Assembly (NCBI GenBank): GCA_001986395.2
Contig: MQVO02000001.1
Location: 744,001-808,000 of the forward strand
DNA: 64,000 nt
Direction: 5' to 3'
Source: Irpex lacteus
Lineage: Eukaryota; Basidiomycota; Agaricomycetes; Polyporales; Irpicaceae
The notes below the pieces were generated by a model that made no database searches, had not been told where the DNA came from, and saw only the letters and a list, made by a program, of their open reading frames with translations. The position numbers and the translations under genes were made by a program. Below, piece after piece: positions 1 through 13,201 of the stretch. The number at the start of each line of letters is the position of its first letter. The first letter of the stretch is position 1.

Positions 1-1024
1 CCTTCAAGCCCACGAGAGCCCGAGGAGGCCAATAGCATCGAGGAAGAACTCGTGGCTCAGAGCATAGAGCCCGTGATCCCCGGGCCCAAGAAAGTGAAGG
101 TGGTAGTCAAGGATGTCGCATATTCAACTTATCGCGCAGTGCTCAACTATGTAAGGCTTTCACTATACGACGTTCGTCAGAAAGCTGATGGTTCCTGTCT
201 CCAAGCTCTATACCGACACCGTAGTCTTCGCCCCTTTAGCGTCGACTTTTCATATCCATCGCTTGCAAGCCGAGGAGTCTGAGACTAGTACACCGGCATA
301 TGCAAAACTACGCGGACATCTCGGGAGTAGCCTGTCTCTGTCGACACCAGCTGCAACCGCCAGTGAGGGACAGACGTATCCCTTGACAGGACCAAAGGCC
401 TTTCTATCATTGGACGCAAGTTCCTCAGCTATTCGTTTCCCTTCGCGGAAAGCGTGGATAGCTGAATGGGAAAGGAACAACCCCGGTCGACCTCGTCCAT
501 GTTCTGCAAAAGCGGTATATCGTTTAGCGGATAGTGAGGTTGACTCTTCTGCATACTAGCGTGTTACACTGACTCATCATACTAGAGCTCGATCTTCAAG
601 AGCTGAAAGAGCGAGCATTTCACCATATTGTGAAGTCCCTTACCGTGGATAACATCGCATATGAGGTCTTTTCAGACTTTTCTGCTGCATTCGAGGATGT
701 ACGCAAGGTACGACCGACATATCCACAATGATAACGCCAGCTCATACTAATAATCACGAAATAGATCGAAGTAACATTCTTCCTCCATCACTGGAGCGAG
801 ATCAGAGGGTCCGAAGCGATGCGGAACGTATGGCAGCAGATAAGACTCGGTCGACACCCCGGCTTTGAAGAAGGCAAGTACAAGTGACAGGGTTCTTGTA
901 CAACAATGCAATAACTGACCATGGCCGATCTTCAATAGTGTGGCCACTGATAGCCTTGAATCTCGAAGTCAAGCCGAATTCACCGAGTTCGAAAGATAGA
1001 GCGGAGGTAGAGGTTGCCAGGTAA
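1..1024 (+). CDS. BTB/POZ domain protein (5' end outside window)
   Basis: Five exons fit in phase: <1-150, 206-533, 586-707, 765-873, 939-1024. The first exon in the window gives an acidic stretch and then the core of a BTB fold (VKDVAYSTYRAVLNY), continued after the intron as LYTDTVVFAPLASTF. Downstream parts typical of the Agaricomycete BTB family follow: a Ser/Pro-rich insertion, then CSAKAVYRLADKLDLQELKE, KSLTVDNIAYEVFS and FLHHWSEIRGSEAMRNVWQQ. Such proteins are expanded in mushroom-forming fungi and usually act as dimerising adaptors, some for Cullin-3 ligases; the partner of this one is unknown. The N-terminus and promoter are missing. The last intron (874-938) begins GC rather than GT; only this choice keeps the conserved FEEVWPL reading frame. 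Family call is firm, function is not. Confidence 0.85.
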
Positions 1025-1634
1025 CATGGAGTCGAGCGAGAGTCGGTGGATTGCTCATTGGCTGTGTGGCCTGCACTGGCATGCTATTGGGGATGAAGTA
1101 GGTAGTGGACTGTACGTCATCTGTATGTATGATTATACTTGGAGATGAGTAACAGTGAATAGCCTGCATGCGAGGGACAGACATACTTATCCCGTGAACT
1201 TGAAGGTGAATAGCACATTTGGACTAAAACGAGCCATCACTGTCTGGTACTAGCATTAGTCAGCCCACGTTGTGAGTTTACGTCAAGTGTGGATTTATTC
1301 CTGTGCATTATCGTCCGTGAATGCAAGCAAGTACGAAACTTAGAGTGTTGCCAGCGGTGGCGGGGCCCTCCGAGAAACTCCCCCGTCGAAGATGTCCCAC
1401 GCCACAAAGTCCTAGTACCACAAATACATGTAAATAAGAGCCGCAATCCGCCTAATTATGTTTGAAGTTGCCCATCCTCACAACGGTCTAGCTCTGACAT
1501 CTATTCCGAGGTACGAGGCTGGAAGTTTATGCCTAGCTCTGACATTACTATTTCATATACAATCTCTCCAACATTGCATCCAACTTCATACTCGTACGAT
1601 AAGTTCTCGTTTCATCGACAGTCAACTTGAACTC
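1025..1634. other. Intergenic, tail-to-tail spacer
   Basis: Spacer between the BTB gene and the SnoaL-like gene, which converge here. It contains only short open frames without homology that I recognise. Nothing else seen. Confidence 0.5.
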
Positions 1635-2391
1635 TCAAGCGAATTCAACCTTGTCGTTATCTGGCCTCACCCATCCAAGCTGCTTCCACACTAAAATGCA
1701 CGCTCAGTACTCTCAAGAATGATGAAACCAGACAACTGCATTCAAACTCACTTTGCATCTTGTCCCAGTCCTTCCACCAATGCTTGATCTTGCCAGTTTC
1801 CTCGTCGACTATGAAGTTCCCCGCCGCGGTCCACTGGGCCCTTCGCCCCGTAGGTTCAATGCCATTGTGTGGCCCTCCGTTGTGGGAACCTGTGGCTGTG
1901 TATCGAAGCGACACAAAGTTCTCTGACGCATTGAACGATCACGTAAGGCGATATAGTTCTCCCTGGACAGAGATATGAATAGAACGTACCCTTCGCCACC
2001 ACGACGTCGAATCTCACGATGTGCAGGTCATTCAGGGCACTCATGACCTTTGCGTGAGACTCGGCATACTCTTCGGCGGTATGCGCATCTGGGAAGGTAG
2101 AAGGTGCGAGAAAAGTGTTCTTTCCCGGGAGGCAGAGGTGGGCGACGGAGGATGCGCCGGCTTGGCTAGGAGAGTATGCAATCTACAGTGTCGGCGTGCA
2201 TGTCGTGTCCAGGGTCAGATTGAAACCTATGAGGAGGAGATGCAAGAACGAGGACGGACCTCCATATACTCCAATACAACTTTCACAGCGTTTTCTTCCT
2301 GCTTTGTGAGTTGAGACGGAAAATTAGCAATCTCCTTGTGTACGCCGAAGCGTTGCGCGGTCTCGTCAGCGGATAGCTTGATAACGGGCAT
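1635..2391 (-). CDS. SnoaL-like (NTF2-fold) protein
   Basis: Four exons, complement of 1635-1690, 1752-1922, 1990-2182 and 2260-2391, join in phase to 183 residues starting MPVIKLSADETAQRFGVHKE. Hallmarks are HLCLPGKNTFLAPSTFPDAH near the middle, then SDLHIVRFDVVV-type sequence, LRYTATGSHNGGPHNGIEPTG and WTAAGNFIVDEETGKIKHWW, ending DKMQMWKQLGWVRPDNDKVEFA. This is the small one-domain SnoaL-like/polyketide-cyclase-like family common in fungi, an NTF2-like cone fold that binds small hydrophobic molecules. Substrate and pathway are unknown, and no biosynthetic cluster is visible around it. The last intron was placed so that the protein ends in the family's usual WKQLGW motif; reading straight through would give an unrelated tail. 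Confidence 0.8.
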
Positions 2392-2858
2392 TCTTGGGAT
2401 TAGGAGCTACACTCTTCAGTGTCTTGGACTTGAGTGAGAGAGAAAGAGGAAACGGAACGATGATAAGTTGCAAGTGCTCAACTGCGTTGCAACCTAATAT
2501 ACACGGCGTGCTGGAGTTCAATTCTCGCGTTGGAGCTGGCGTGAGCCAGAGATGTTGTTTCCGTCGATTTGCCGTCAACTTGTACATGGAGAAAGCTTAA
2601 TCCACGTACCAGCGTATGACGTCGTACGTTTGGCACAAATACTTAAGCACGGGCCGGCCAACAAATTGCATGCTTTGCACATTCAAGTCTATGTTCTCAA
2701 CACGATGCTGTCATGTGAGTCCACCGATATCTTATGTGCAATATTCCTGTAGCATTCGCGTCGGAGGTTAACATTCGATAATTCATCTCAATCTCATATT
2801 GACCGCACCTAGTAATCTGTATACTAGACTCCCGCCACGTCCCTTTCGTACCGGGGCT
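2392..2858. other. Intergenic, upstream of the SnoaL-like gene
   Basis: Lies between the start of the SnoaL-like gene and the end of the MFS gene, both minus strand, so it should carry the promoter of the former and the terminator of the latter. No specific site recognised. Confidence 0.4.
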
Positions 2859-5257
2859 TCAAACCTGGTATCTCCACTTCAGATGTCTGTCACCCAGCCT
2901 GATCTCCTCCTCATGGTCTTCCTCCACGCTCTTCCTTCCCTCTTCACCTCTACTCGCCAACACTTCATCCCTTCTCCGGTTCTCCCTGGCCATCCACCAC
3001 CAAAGTGCGCTCGCCACAACAATCGCCAGGACCAGATATCCGATGGCTATGATATGCGGCTTACGGTAATGATCCTTTGCCCACTCAGGTCTATAAATGA
3101 GCACTCCGGTAACGGCACCGAGGTCACCTATAGTGATCTGCATGGCGACAGAGATAGCTCGTTTCGTCTGATTGGATACATTCTCGGACGGCCAGCTGAG
3201 GAGCAGGGCGTTCCCTGTGTAAACGCCTAAGGAGGCGAAGTGGACACCGACATATTGTGCACCGGCTGAAGAGAGAGTGACAGCAGTGAGTGGATCGTAT
3301 TCAGTGCCATATATGTATAGAGACAAAAGACATACCCGTCTTGGAGGAAGCCAAGATGATGTATCCTGTCCACCACAAATCAGTTCCGGTAAGTAATTGT
3401 CGATTTCTTTGAACAAGACGAGGGGACGTACCGATGATGCCTATCACAGCTGAGCCGATAATCAACGGTGCCCGCCTTCCCGTCCTCGCAGCCAGCCACG
3501 CGCCGAGCGCGATCCCAGCAGCCGCGAGCGCATTCGGAGGTACTGTCATCAACTGCGCTTTCCATGTCGCAAAGCCCAGTTCAGCAATAATCGTTGGCTG
3601 CCCAGAAATATCCCGACACCCCCGACTCCATCAGCAAATGCGAACCCACGATTACCTTTAGATGCCCGAGAAACTCACCAAGAATAAACTCAGCGTGTAA
3701 AGCACGAACGCAAATCCATGAAACAGGAACGCGTAGCCCCACACGAGGTGGTCTGTAAGAGCCTGGCGGACGTGTACCCAAGAGAACTTCTCCTTGTTCG
3801 CTGCGTCTGAGTCTGCTGCAAGTCGGGCGAGAAGCCGTGCGCGTTCGTCCTCGGTGAGCCAGCGGGCTTTATGGGACCAGGTGGGTACCAGCCAGTACGC
3901 AATTACGGAGAACACCACAGTAATCAGACCTTCGAGAATGAAGATCCTGCATGAGGGCAGAGCCATCAGCAAACCTGAGCACGATAGGGCAGAGGACACG
4001 AAAGGCAAGCACGCACCACTGCCAACCGCGCTTGCCGCCGATACCTTCCATCTTGCCAATAGCATAGGCAAGAACGCCTAAGGGGATTATTCAGGAACAT
4101 CGGCTCCAAGTCTTGGGGAAAGACGAACCTCCAAAAGCGCCAGCTAACGCCGCACCGCCAAAGAACACCGCCACGCGCCAGTGCCGTTCACGTCTGTGTA
4201 TGCATAAACTCGTAAGTAGAGTGGATGCCACTTCTCAAATGTCTGTTCACATACCGCAGGTAGTAGACTGAGAATAGATATACTACTCCAGGGAACAAAC
4301 CAGCTTCCGTTGCGCCGAGCACTACGTGATAATTAGAAGTCAGTACTAGATGTAATCGCGCGTCGCACGAGCTGGCCCATGGTCATGAATCGGACATACC
4401 CCATCGTATACCAAACAAACTGGCTCGGTTGGTCACAAAGCCTTGGAAGATGGACGCAATGCCCCAGAGGAGGGTCAGGGTCGGAAGCCAGAACTGTGGG
4501 TCGAACCGCTTCAGGCTAAGCAGTCACCATATCCATGAGTACGGAGCCCGCCGCTTGTGTATAAAGACGAGAATTTGTGCCTTACATGATCTGAGCGGCA
4601 GCGTTAGTTGGTTCATCGGGAGACCATGAAGAATCAGATTTAGACATACGTTAGCGGGTATCTCGAAAGTTACGTATGCGATGAAGTATATGGCGAGTGC
4701 TGTATTGTATGCTGGCCCTGAGACGTGTATATCCTGCATCCAACATGAATTAGGGAGTTTGATACAAGCTTAAAGTTGGCGGAAAGATAGTATACATACC
4801 GTCGTGAGACCGTCTATCCTACGAGCGGTGCCAACAAGTTCAGTGACGCGACCCGTGGAGTGCATTAAACGTACTTTGCGTTCCCGATGTTTGACCTGTA
4901 TCGAAAACATACGAGTTCAGTATCTAAAGCACAATGTGTCGACTGGAGTAATAAAACTCACCGGTCCAAGAAACTCAGTAGATATAGTAAAGTAAGCACC
5001 GGCAACACGCTATGAGCGTAATCAGTATACTCAGGCTTCAAGGCCTAGTACAGTTTAACATCAACTCACTTCCAGTCGACCTTCCTCAACAGTGCTTTAT
5101 CTTCCTCCGTCCCATACTCGTCGTACTTCTTGTCCGCCCACCGTCCAGTAAGCGATGCAAAGTTCTCCTCGGAGGCCGATCCCGCATAGGACCGTTTCTC
5201 GTTCAAGTCGACGGCGACGGTTGCGGCATTATCAGGGATCGTAGGATTGGAAGGCAT
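2859..5257 (-). CDS. MFS transporter, allantoate/nicotinate permease-like
   Basis: Many short introns. The start at 5257 gives a hydrophilic cytoplasmic N-terminus (MPSNPTIPDNAATVAVDLNE, then RKVDWK), followed by VLPVLTLLYLLSFLDR and SNIGNAK, the first helix and loop-2 motif of the anion:cation symporter (Dal5/Tna1) branch of the major facilitator superfamily. Further helices include FLFHGFAFVLYTLSLF and ALAAAGIALGAWLAARTGRRAPL. The last long exon carries GAQYVGVHFASLGVYTGNAL, NVSNQTKRAISVAMQITIGD and YLVLAIVVASALWWWM, then a charged C-terminus ending DRHLKWRYQV. About 12 helices are expected in the plasma membrane. The family imports nicotinate, allantoate, ureidosuccinate, biotin precursors or small peptides; the substrate here cannot be read from sequence. 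Confidence 0.85.
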
Positions 5258-6296
5258 CGTTCACTTCTCCCGGTGGTCGTCTCGTAGGTCTCGCCCAGTG
5301 GGTTATGGCGCCGAGAAAGCTTGAGGATTTGAGCTTGAAGCTTGAAGCTTGGAAGGCTGGAAGCGTAAGTAACGTAACCGAGGGAGTTCCAGTTCTCAGA
5401 GCTCGCGAGAAGCTGAGAGCAAGGGCGGTGGGTATCGTCTTTCCCTTTCGCTCGCCATACAAATAGATGTACCACCAGGTACGACTTTATCAAACTAGCA
5501 TTGATAACTTACACGCAAGACATGATGATGACATTCCATAGAGCTTTCCGAGCCTATGAGAGCGATGCAGACAGACTGATAGAGGATGGAAACTTCTCAG
5601 GATGGGAGTGTACGCGAGAGGAGGAGCGAATGGCGTAATATGGCATGTCCTAACGCCAACTGTGCATTGATATACTTGCGCCTACTTGGGCGGCTAGTGT
5701 GTGTTGTCAAGTTTCTGTGGTGAATGTTCAGATGGAACAAAGATGTGTGAAGCCAGAGAATGTGATTTCACGTACATGTAGTTACACGGTCGCTTCGTGC
5801 GCCTCCGGCTGTAACGGGTGAGGCCAGTATTCGTCACGATAGCAGTAATAACGCAAGCATACGTAGATAGAATGTGCACAGTGCACATACTTGTTCCTGA
5901 GTAAAACCATGTTCTGATCACTATGGCCTGGCTTGGACAGATATGTTCTCGCCGCGGTGGTGGACTGACCATGCGTGAGAGTTGATCGGAAGTATGTATG
6001 TCGAGGTACTAAGCCGTACAACCTCTGCCAGCGCCCTACCTCGAAGAACGATGGCCTCGTTCACCTAACAGAATGTCAGAGTCAGAGAGGCAAGCTAGAC
6101 ACACCCACCAAGTAGATCGTGAACCGTAGCGGGCCTGTCGGCGACGACACCTGCAAAAGCATGAAACAGCTATCAATTAAGCGAAAACGAGGGGTATAGT
6201 CCAAGAATATACATGTCTGTCCGAGAGGGTGTAAGTCCATGAGGCATTAAAGTGAACCTTAAGGGTATAGAAGCGGAAAGAGAAAGGAGAGTTCGC
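5258..6296. other. Intergenic, MFS promoter region
   Basis: About 1 kb between the MFS start and the phospholipase D stop, both minus strand. The 5320-5350 stretch has a short tandem of TTGAAGC-like units. Small open frames around 5700-6020 have no recognisable domain and I do not call them. Confidence 0.4.
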
Positions 6297-9200
6297 TCAA
6301 TCATAAATAGGTAGGGGCATCAACCTGAAAATGCTGTATGTAAGTCACTATGGTTGACAAGATGCGCAAGACAAAGTACCTGTCAGCATTGAAGAGGAAG
6401 TTGTTTGATATATCCTCTCCTTCCAAGAAACGTGTAGGGTAGATAACTACGACTATGTCAGCAAATTCGTTCACAATGACGATACCTTACATACCGAGGT
6501 GACCACGGAGTTCCTCCAGTAGACGTTCCATCTCCTCTCTTTCGCTTTGGTCAAATGGTTCAACACCACTCTTGGAAGGTTTCCGAGGGCGAGCCTCCTT
6601 CTCGTTCGGAGCGTTGGGAGGAGGAGACGTAGGGCCATGGTCGTTGGCCTCTCCGGCCTCAGCCGGTGCTTTGCCCTTATCTTCCGCATCTTGCGCTGCT
6701 ATCTTCTCATCTGCAGGACCTGGTACAACACCGTCACCGGTCTCCGATGGTACTCTAGCGACGGGCTCGGGGTTGGGCTGGTCCTTCGCCTAGAGCGGAT
6801 TCGTCAAATGAATATACAGCGGGAGTAGTAAGACTAACTTACCGGTTTATTCAGTCGCTCATGATGGGCGATGAATTCTTTGTACTGCTTCCAGGTTGTC
6901 ACTATGTCATCTGGAATGGCGTGGAAGACCTTGCGATAAATCTCCGTCTGTAGCAGTGAGTGAGTAGATGTACACCAATAAGCGGATTTTACAACAACTC
7001 ACATTATGCACAGCACAAGCAACCCATGTTCTCTTCCAGAATTCCTCACATACCGGATCTTCGAATCCATGCGGATCAACATGAGGAGTAGGTGTAGGCA
7101 CAGCCCACGTCTTCGTTGAGAACTTCGAGCCCAACTGCTTTCTAAGGACGCCGCGAGCTTCCACCGCTTTCTCTTCTATCTCCGAATGACTCTCGCGACG
7201 AGTACCAGGCACTTGGTCGTCGTGCTTGGGGTCACTGTTTGCGGGAGCACCCATCAACTCGTCGTCCGCCTTAGCCTCCGTAGGGTCAGCATGTCCGTTC
7301 TCTGCCGGTTTTGCGTCTCCATTCATGTGGGCCTCGTGATCATGATCCAACTGAGTTTCCGCGATGAGCTTCTCCTCTAGAGTGGGCACAACAGAACTCG
7401 TGAAGCCATGTTCTTTCTTGCCGTCAGTATTGAACGTCTTCCGCTCCTCCTCGAGCGACTTATCCGCGGCTGTGGCGTCCGCGCCCTTCGTCTTGAGGCC
7501 AGTCTTGCGCATCAACTTGGAGACATCGTTCGCCTCTACGTCGCCCGTTCCGTGGATAGCTACAGCGCAGATGAGATCAAAGAATTATTTCATTCGATGA
7601 GTCAACATACCTTGCTCAACTCCATCGACAACGTCGTGCATCAAATTACTCTTTGCGTTTCGCCGATGACCATGGCCAACATGCGTGACACCGTGCTCCT
7701 GCCCGTACTCCTGTTCAACATCAGGGTCCCACTCCTCTTGCTCATGAGCAGGCTTTACAGGGTCATTGGCCATCAGATCCTCCTCATACATGGCATCAAC
7801 ATCCACTCCGAGATGTTCGCGCATGAGTCTGACACGCAGCGTGTGTGCGAACCGTCCGACCTTGAATGGCTTACCTGCCATCGTGCTGTGCAATAGTCAG
7901 TGCCACAGTTCGCAGAGATAGCTTAGCAATGACAAGTACCCGTCGATCATATCGGTATCCCTGATCACAGCTGCAATCTCAGAGTCACGGTCGCCCCGCT
8001 GCGATCGCTCGTTGATATTGGCACTACCGATGATAGCCAGTCGGTCGTCGACAATCATAGTCTGCAGTGCGTTCAGCACAAACATCGTGCGTGAATAGTG
8101 TATCACTATACCTTGGCATGAATGTACACCTATACAAACATCAGCTTGGCGTATAATTTAATGGCAGAAACGACTCACCTGCTCTGTTGTGAGAACATCG
8201 CCTCGGAGCTTAGCCCAGTTGCGCAAGGAAAAGACTGTGATGTAGTTATCGGGCTATGCATGACGTCAGTATATACCTGCTAAAGAAGCTAGAACGTGGT
8301 ATCACCTCAATCCCTTCCTTGCGCAACCTAGCATAGATCGAGTTCGGCCCTCTACAGATGGTACGGTTCTGGCACTCCAAAATGATGCGAATCTATCCCA
8401 GCCATAGGTCAAAATTTCAGCTCTTCCGCAAGACAATGATACTGGTACTCACGGCGCTGGCATCGCTGTGGTCTACAGGGTAGGTGAACCCAGGCAGCAG
8501 CGGAATTACGATGCAACACTTGAAGGGTGTCCCTTCGCGGTGAGCTCGGATGATCCTATGAACGATCGCGTCGCCAATTCTGTTCTCGATCTTGACTTCA
8601 TTCACCACAGTCCTATGCACGGAGAGAGTCAGTCGACCATTGTATATCGGAGAAAACTCATACGTACGAAGAGATGAAGAACTGGTTCTCGATGTACACG
8701 AAATGCTCAGACATCTGGATGGCTATACCGCACGAACACAATTAGAACTCCATAATAATAGGTTAACCAGTGACGCACCTTTCAAATAGGCATTCTGGAT
8801 GGAAAATTCAATCCTCTCCGGTGTACCGAGCGACCAAGGCCCCGCAGACCTACAAATCTGCAATTCACACGTGCCCGTAAGTCCAAGTTGTTCCAATTCA
8901 CCCGGCTTGAAGTCAGGAGGGGGCAGCAGAGTTGGCATGGGCCTTGTATGGTTCTACAACTCATGATAAGCATACTAATTCCTCTCACCAAGTATAAAGA
9001 TATAAGCCTACACACCTTGATACGCAAAAGATAGTTCCACCTCTGGACGAAATGTCTCGCCAAATCACGAGCAGGCTGTCCAACGATCTGCATCGAGACG
9101 TCGTGCCAAGGCATGCGGGGCACCTTCGAACGATCGTACATGTCCTCAAGTGGTTTATTCAGAGTATGGAAGTCTAGTACGCGAGGGTTGCTGTAGTCTT

Positions 9201-12200
9201 TGCCTGGCCAGATGGCGTCTGCTAAGTCACCACTCTCTGGATCGTCCGTGAGGACGTGCTGGGGCGTGTCCCAACTGAGGTTCCACCGTTAGCGGGTTTA
9301 CTAATGACTATAATACACACTAGTAGACTTGCCGTCCGAAACATGCGTCTAATCCGCCCATGAACGCTATAACTTGGTCGATGACACAGAGCTTCTCGTG
9401 CTATATAATTTGTTCAGCATCATCACTCCTAGTAGAGACTTTGAAAACATACATGTGCCCAGTAGAAAGTACCCGTCTGGAAATGAGAGGGTGAGCGCTG
9501 CACCATGATGTTCGGGTGCAAGTTACTCAGACGCTGCTTGGCATAGCTACAGAATATTCAGTCTTTCGAGCGCATCTGTTTGTGCATCAACAACGTACTT
9601 GCTATCCGTAGGAGTCGTCCGACTCGACACTTCTTGGCTAGTATAATGCTTCAGCAGGAGAACAATATATAGGCAAAAGTAAGCTTACTAGAGAATGACA
9701 TAGATCTTCACACCCTCCTTCGCTTTACGCTCAAGAAGTCGATCCAACCTGTACTTCTCCATATGAGGCCTGCGCAGCTGGAGCTCTAGAATAGAATCAT
9801 CAGAATCGCTCAGTTCACGGACAAACTACAACTTACCTGGAGATAACCACCAGTCATGTATATAGATACACTCCTTCGCGAGCAGAATAGCCCGGGACAA
9901 GTTCCAAAAGTAATCTCGCTAAGGCCTCTCACTCAGCAATGAGCTGAGATCCAGAGACAAAGGAATGCTTACACCATCCACGAGCCACTGAGCCGCCACG
10001 TTCAGCCTGATCGGCGCAAAGCTATCGAACCGATTGCGTCCCGTATAATGCGACTCCCTCGAGACCTTCTCCAGCGCTGCGATCCACTGCAACATCTGAC
10101 GCTACACGCCGCAAACAAAACACATCAGCCACCGTGTCACAATGCAATGGATCCAGCATCGACCGACTAGAAAATCAAACCCACCTCGTTCTTCGCATAA
10201 CACTTCAACCGCATCTGCGAATTCTCAATATAAAACGTATGCTTCGACACATCCCCCCTCTTCTTCTTCCTATCCTTCTCTCCCGCAGCCTTCTCATCCG
10301 GCCCCTCCAACGGGTTCGTATTCGTCGACGGATCCAACATCGGCGTGATTTGCCTCTGCAGCCTCCGCCCTTCGTCTTCCTCCTCCTCCTCTTCACCCGT
10401 ATCATCATCAGAGTCTGAAGTCGGGTTGTATGACACAGAGGAACTGCGCGCGTGAGAAGGCCGCGAGTTGATCGTACCCGTGCGTGCTCCGTCGGAGCTT
10501 GCGCGAAGGTGGTGCGTGCTGCGGGATTTGTTGGTGTGGTGGTGTCCGAATATCCTGGAGATGCGCGATTTGATCGAGGTGCCGGATTGAGAGCGCGTGT
10601 CGTGGTTGGGGTCGGATCTGTATTTGCCTTTCTCTTCTTCGAAGACTTCGTCTGGGTGCGTGAGGAGGTTGAGGCCTTGGCGGTAGTACCGCTTGGGTCG
10701 CTCGATGCGGAAGTCTGAGTCTATCATGAAGACGTCGTATACGGAGAGCTATGCACAGCATGAGAAGATGTTAGCAAGGTCGACGAAGTAAAGTGAACTG
10801 AAGGACAAACCTCTCCCATTTCCTCCAAGACGACGAGGTAACTCTCGCGCACGGCACACCATTTCTGCTTCTTCTTCTCCTTCCAACTAGATCCTCGTTT
10901 CCCCCACGGACCCTTGTTACCAACAGCCTCTATACGGAGCAACCCCGCTTTATACTGAGCGCCACCAGACTGAGCCAGAGCTATCGACATAGCGCTGATC
11001 TCGAGGAAACCCGCCAGTCTGTTCGCCGCGGGATGGAACATCTACAACCAGCTTGAGCCACATATTTTTCGAGAGTAATAAGAGAATAGCACTTACGACA
11101 GCACGTATCAACCCGATGAGATAATTCTCCAGACTCTCCCTCTGCAACCGCGCAAATTCCTGTCGAGAGAAATCGTTCCCCCGCTCCTTCAAAAAGTTAA
11201 AGTACGGCAGACCCGCTCTAGGAAAGTCAGGTAGAGTGTCCAAATTACGATTATACGCATTCGAGATGGTGTAGTGCGTATGCAGAGAGAGGAACTCCTT
11301 CAGCTGGCGGTAGACGACCCAACGAGCAGCGCCGTTCGCGTACTCGCACTCGATACGGAACACAGCCTTGTTCCCGTGCAAAGGGTGCAGACTGTCGCTC
11401 ACCCGAATACGTAGTCGGTGGAATAGAAGAGGCACGCGTCGGTGACCTTTCTCGTCCCGCTCGAACCAGAGCCTCATCATGAGCGTCGAGAGACCGCCGA
11501 CCATGAGCTCGTCTGTGATGTTCACCGACTGTGAGACGACGGCCGAGGGTCCCTTGTTACTCTGCTCTCTGCGTTGTTGAGCAAGATGAGGGATGAGGGA
11601 CCGCAAGCGACCCCATTTCGGGGCTGTATTGACTTCACCGCCGTTCTCCTCTCCGCCGTCCTTACTGACCTTCTTTATCTGAGGTAATGACCTTGTCCTC
11701 CGGGCGATACGGGGAATCATGGACGGCTTTGCAGTAGCCATCGTCGGAGTACGTGAGGACTGGTGCGATTTGGGTTGCATCTCCTCGGGCTCTTCGGATA
11801 GAACCTGAGGTTCGCTGCCTTTACGCCGTTCACTATGAGAAGCCTCGCCATCGCTCGTGCTCTCCTGGTGGTGCGGAAAGAACGAGATGTGGTCCGACCT
11901 AGGAGAGTCTGAGATCCACCGACGAGGATCCCAGACGTCCTGAAAGTAACCTTCTCTCTCCTTCTTCTTCTGCCTCTTGTCCGCTGCCTCTCGTTCTCTC
12001 TCCCTTTGCTCTGGATCCTGGTACTCCAGCGCTCCTCGGAATGGAGTGGTGACAGGGACGAACTCTTTCTCAGGATCAAAGTTGCCCATGTCGGCCTCCG
12101 ACAATCGCAGCCGTGGCTGCTCAAGGATGGATTCCATACCATGGTCATCATGCGAATTAGCACGAGAAGCAGGGTGCGAGCCGGAGGAGAAGTTGTAGGA

Positions 12201-12461
12201 GATAGAACGTGGTGGACCAGTGCGTCCAGACGGTGTACCTATCGACCGTCTGTTGGGAGCGGCGGAAGCTAGACGGGGAGAATGGTGTCTTGTGGACGGA
12301 GTTGACTCTTGCGAGGTTTGCGGGTTCCCGTCGGCGAGGTTTACACCAAGAGGGGGTTCTTGTGGATGGTCGTCCTCGAGAGGCGGCGTACGTTTTCCCT
12401 CTTGCAGAAGAGCCTTTGCGGTCTCAAACAGACCATGAGGCGGTTGAGCAACTGAAGCCAT
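6297..12461 (-). CDS. PLD1: Phospholipase D (PX-PH-HKD type)
   Basis: Large multi-exon gene, roughly 1,600 residues. The first exons (11097-12461, 10811-11041, 10185-10748, 9973-10101) fit in phase. Order: disordered Ser/Pro-rich N-terminus; PX domain ([20 protein letters not shown], then [18 protein letters not shown]); PH domain ([31 protein letters not shown]) interrupted by a His/Ser/acidic insertion; catalytic half 1 with [17 protein letters not shown] and HKD motif HEKLCVID; catalytic half 2 with [10 protein letters not shown] and HKD motif HAKTMIVD, whose H-x-K and D are separated by an intron; acidic C-terminal region; and the family-typical ending [20 protein letters not shown] then LMPLPIYD. 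It hydrolyses phosphatidylcholine to phosphatidic acid at membranes, in signalling, secretion and sporulation (yeast Spo14). Start taken at [12 protein letters not shown]; an in-frame ATG 33 codons upstream (12560) is possible. Confidence 0.93.
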
Positions 12462-13201
12462 AACGACTGAAACAAGTAAAGACAATTCTGGTTCGATTGC
12501 TGTATGGTATAGAATAGATGAATCACAAACCTTTCTACTCTCATACGTGGTTGAGAGCAAGAGAAGAGTTGCTCAGTTGCGCTGCGGGGGTCGTTGTAAA
12601 TGGTGGTCGAGAGTAAAGGAAGTTGGCAGGTCAATTAGAGCCAAGGTGCGCTTGCGCTAACTACGGGCGCCAATCGACGTCATTTGGCTTATGAACTGCT
12701 TGGCCGTGGCACAGTGCCGTGATGCGAATTCATTGAAGAGGAAAAAGACCCACAGTTCTAGCACTGCTCTAGCCACTTTCAACAAGTACAACGGATCCTG
12801 AACTTTTCAATTCTCCATTGCGTGACCTCGGCAACTTCAAGCCAAGCGAACTTCATCTTGACCACCGCTTATGCTCTCGAGCTCTCGGCGAACGTGAAAC
12901 TTCCTGGATCGCGACGTATTTTTTTCTAGTCGAATATGACGCTTACATATACTAGGCCGACGACAAGAATAGATACATATTAATAGCACTCAGGCTACAA
13001 GTGTCGCGAGTGTACCCCACATTATGCGATCGGCCCGCTCCTCCCGACACGCGATACTGAACGCATCGTCGGGATTAGCCTATTATGGAGATGCCCCGAC
13101 ATCTATTGTCTTCCGGTCGCTGGGTGCACCACCGACCACGAAGAAGTAAATATTGTGTATATTAAGTATATATGTGAAACATAATCAACTATTCATAATA
13201 T
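12462..13201. other. Intergenic, PLD promoter region
   Basis: Between the PLD start and the stop of the PHD-finger gene, both minus strand. AT-rich around 12920-13200. No gene seen. Confidence 0.4.

Noticed and set aside
2021..2314. 97-codon plus-strand frame over the SnoaL-like gene
   Set aside because: Antisense of exons with clear family motifs on the minus strand.
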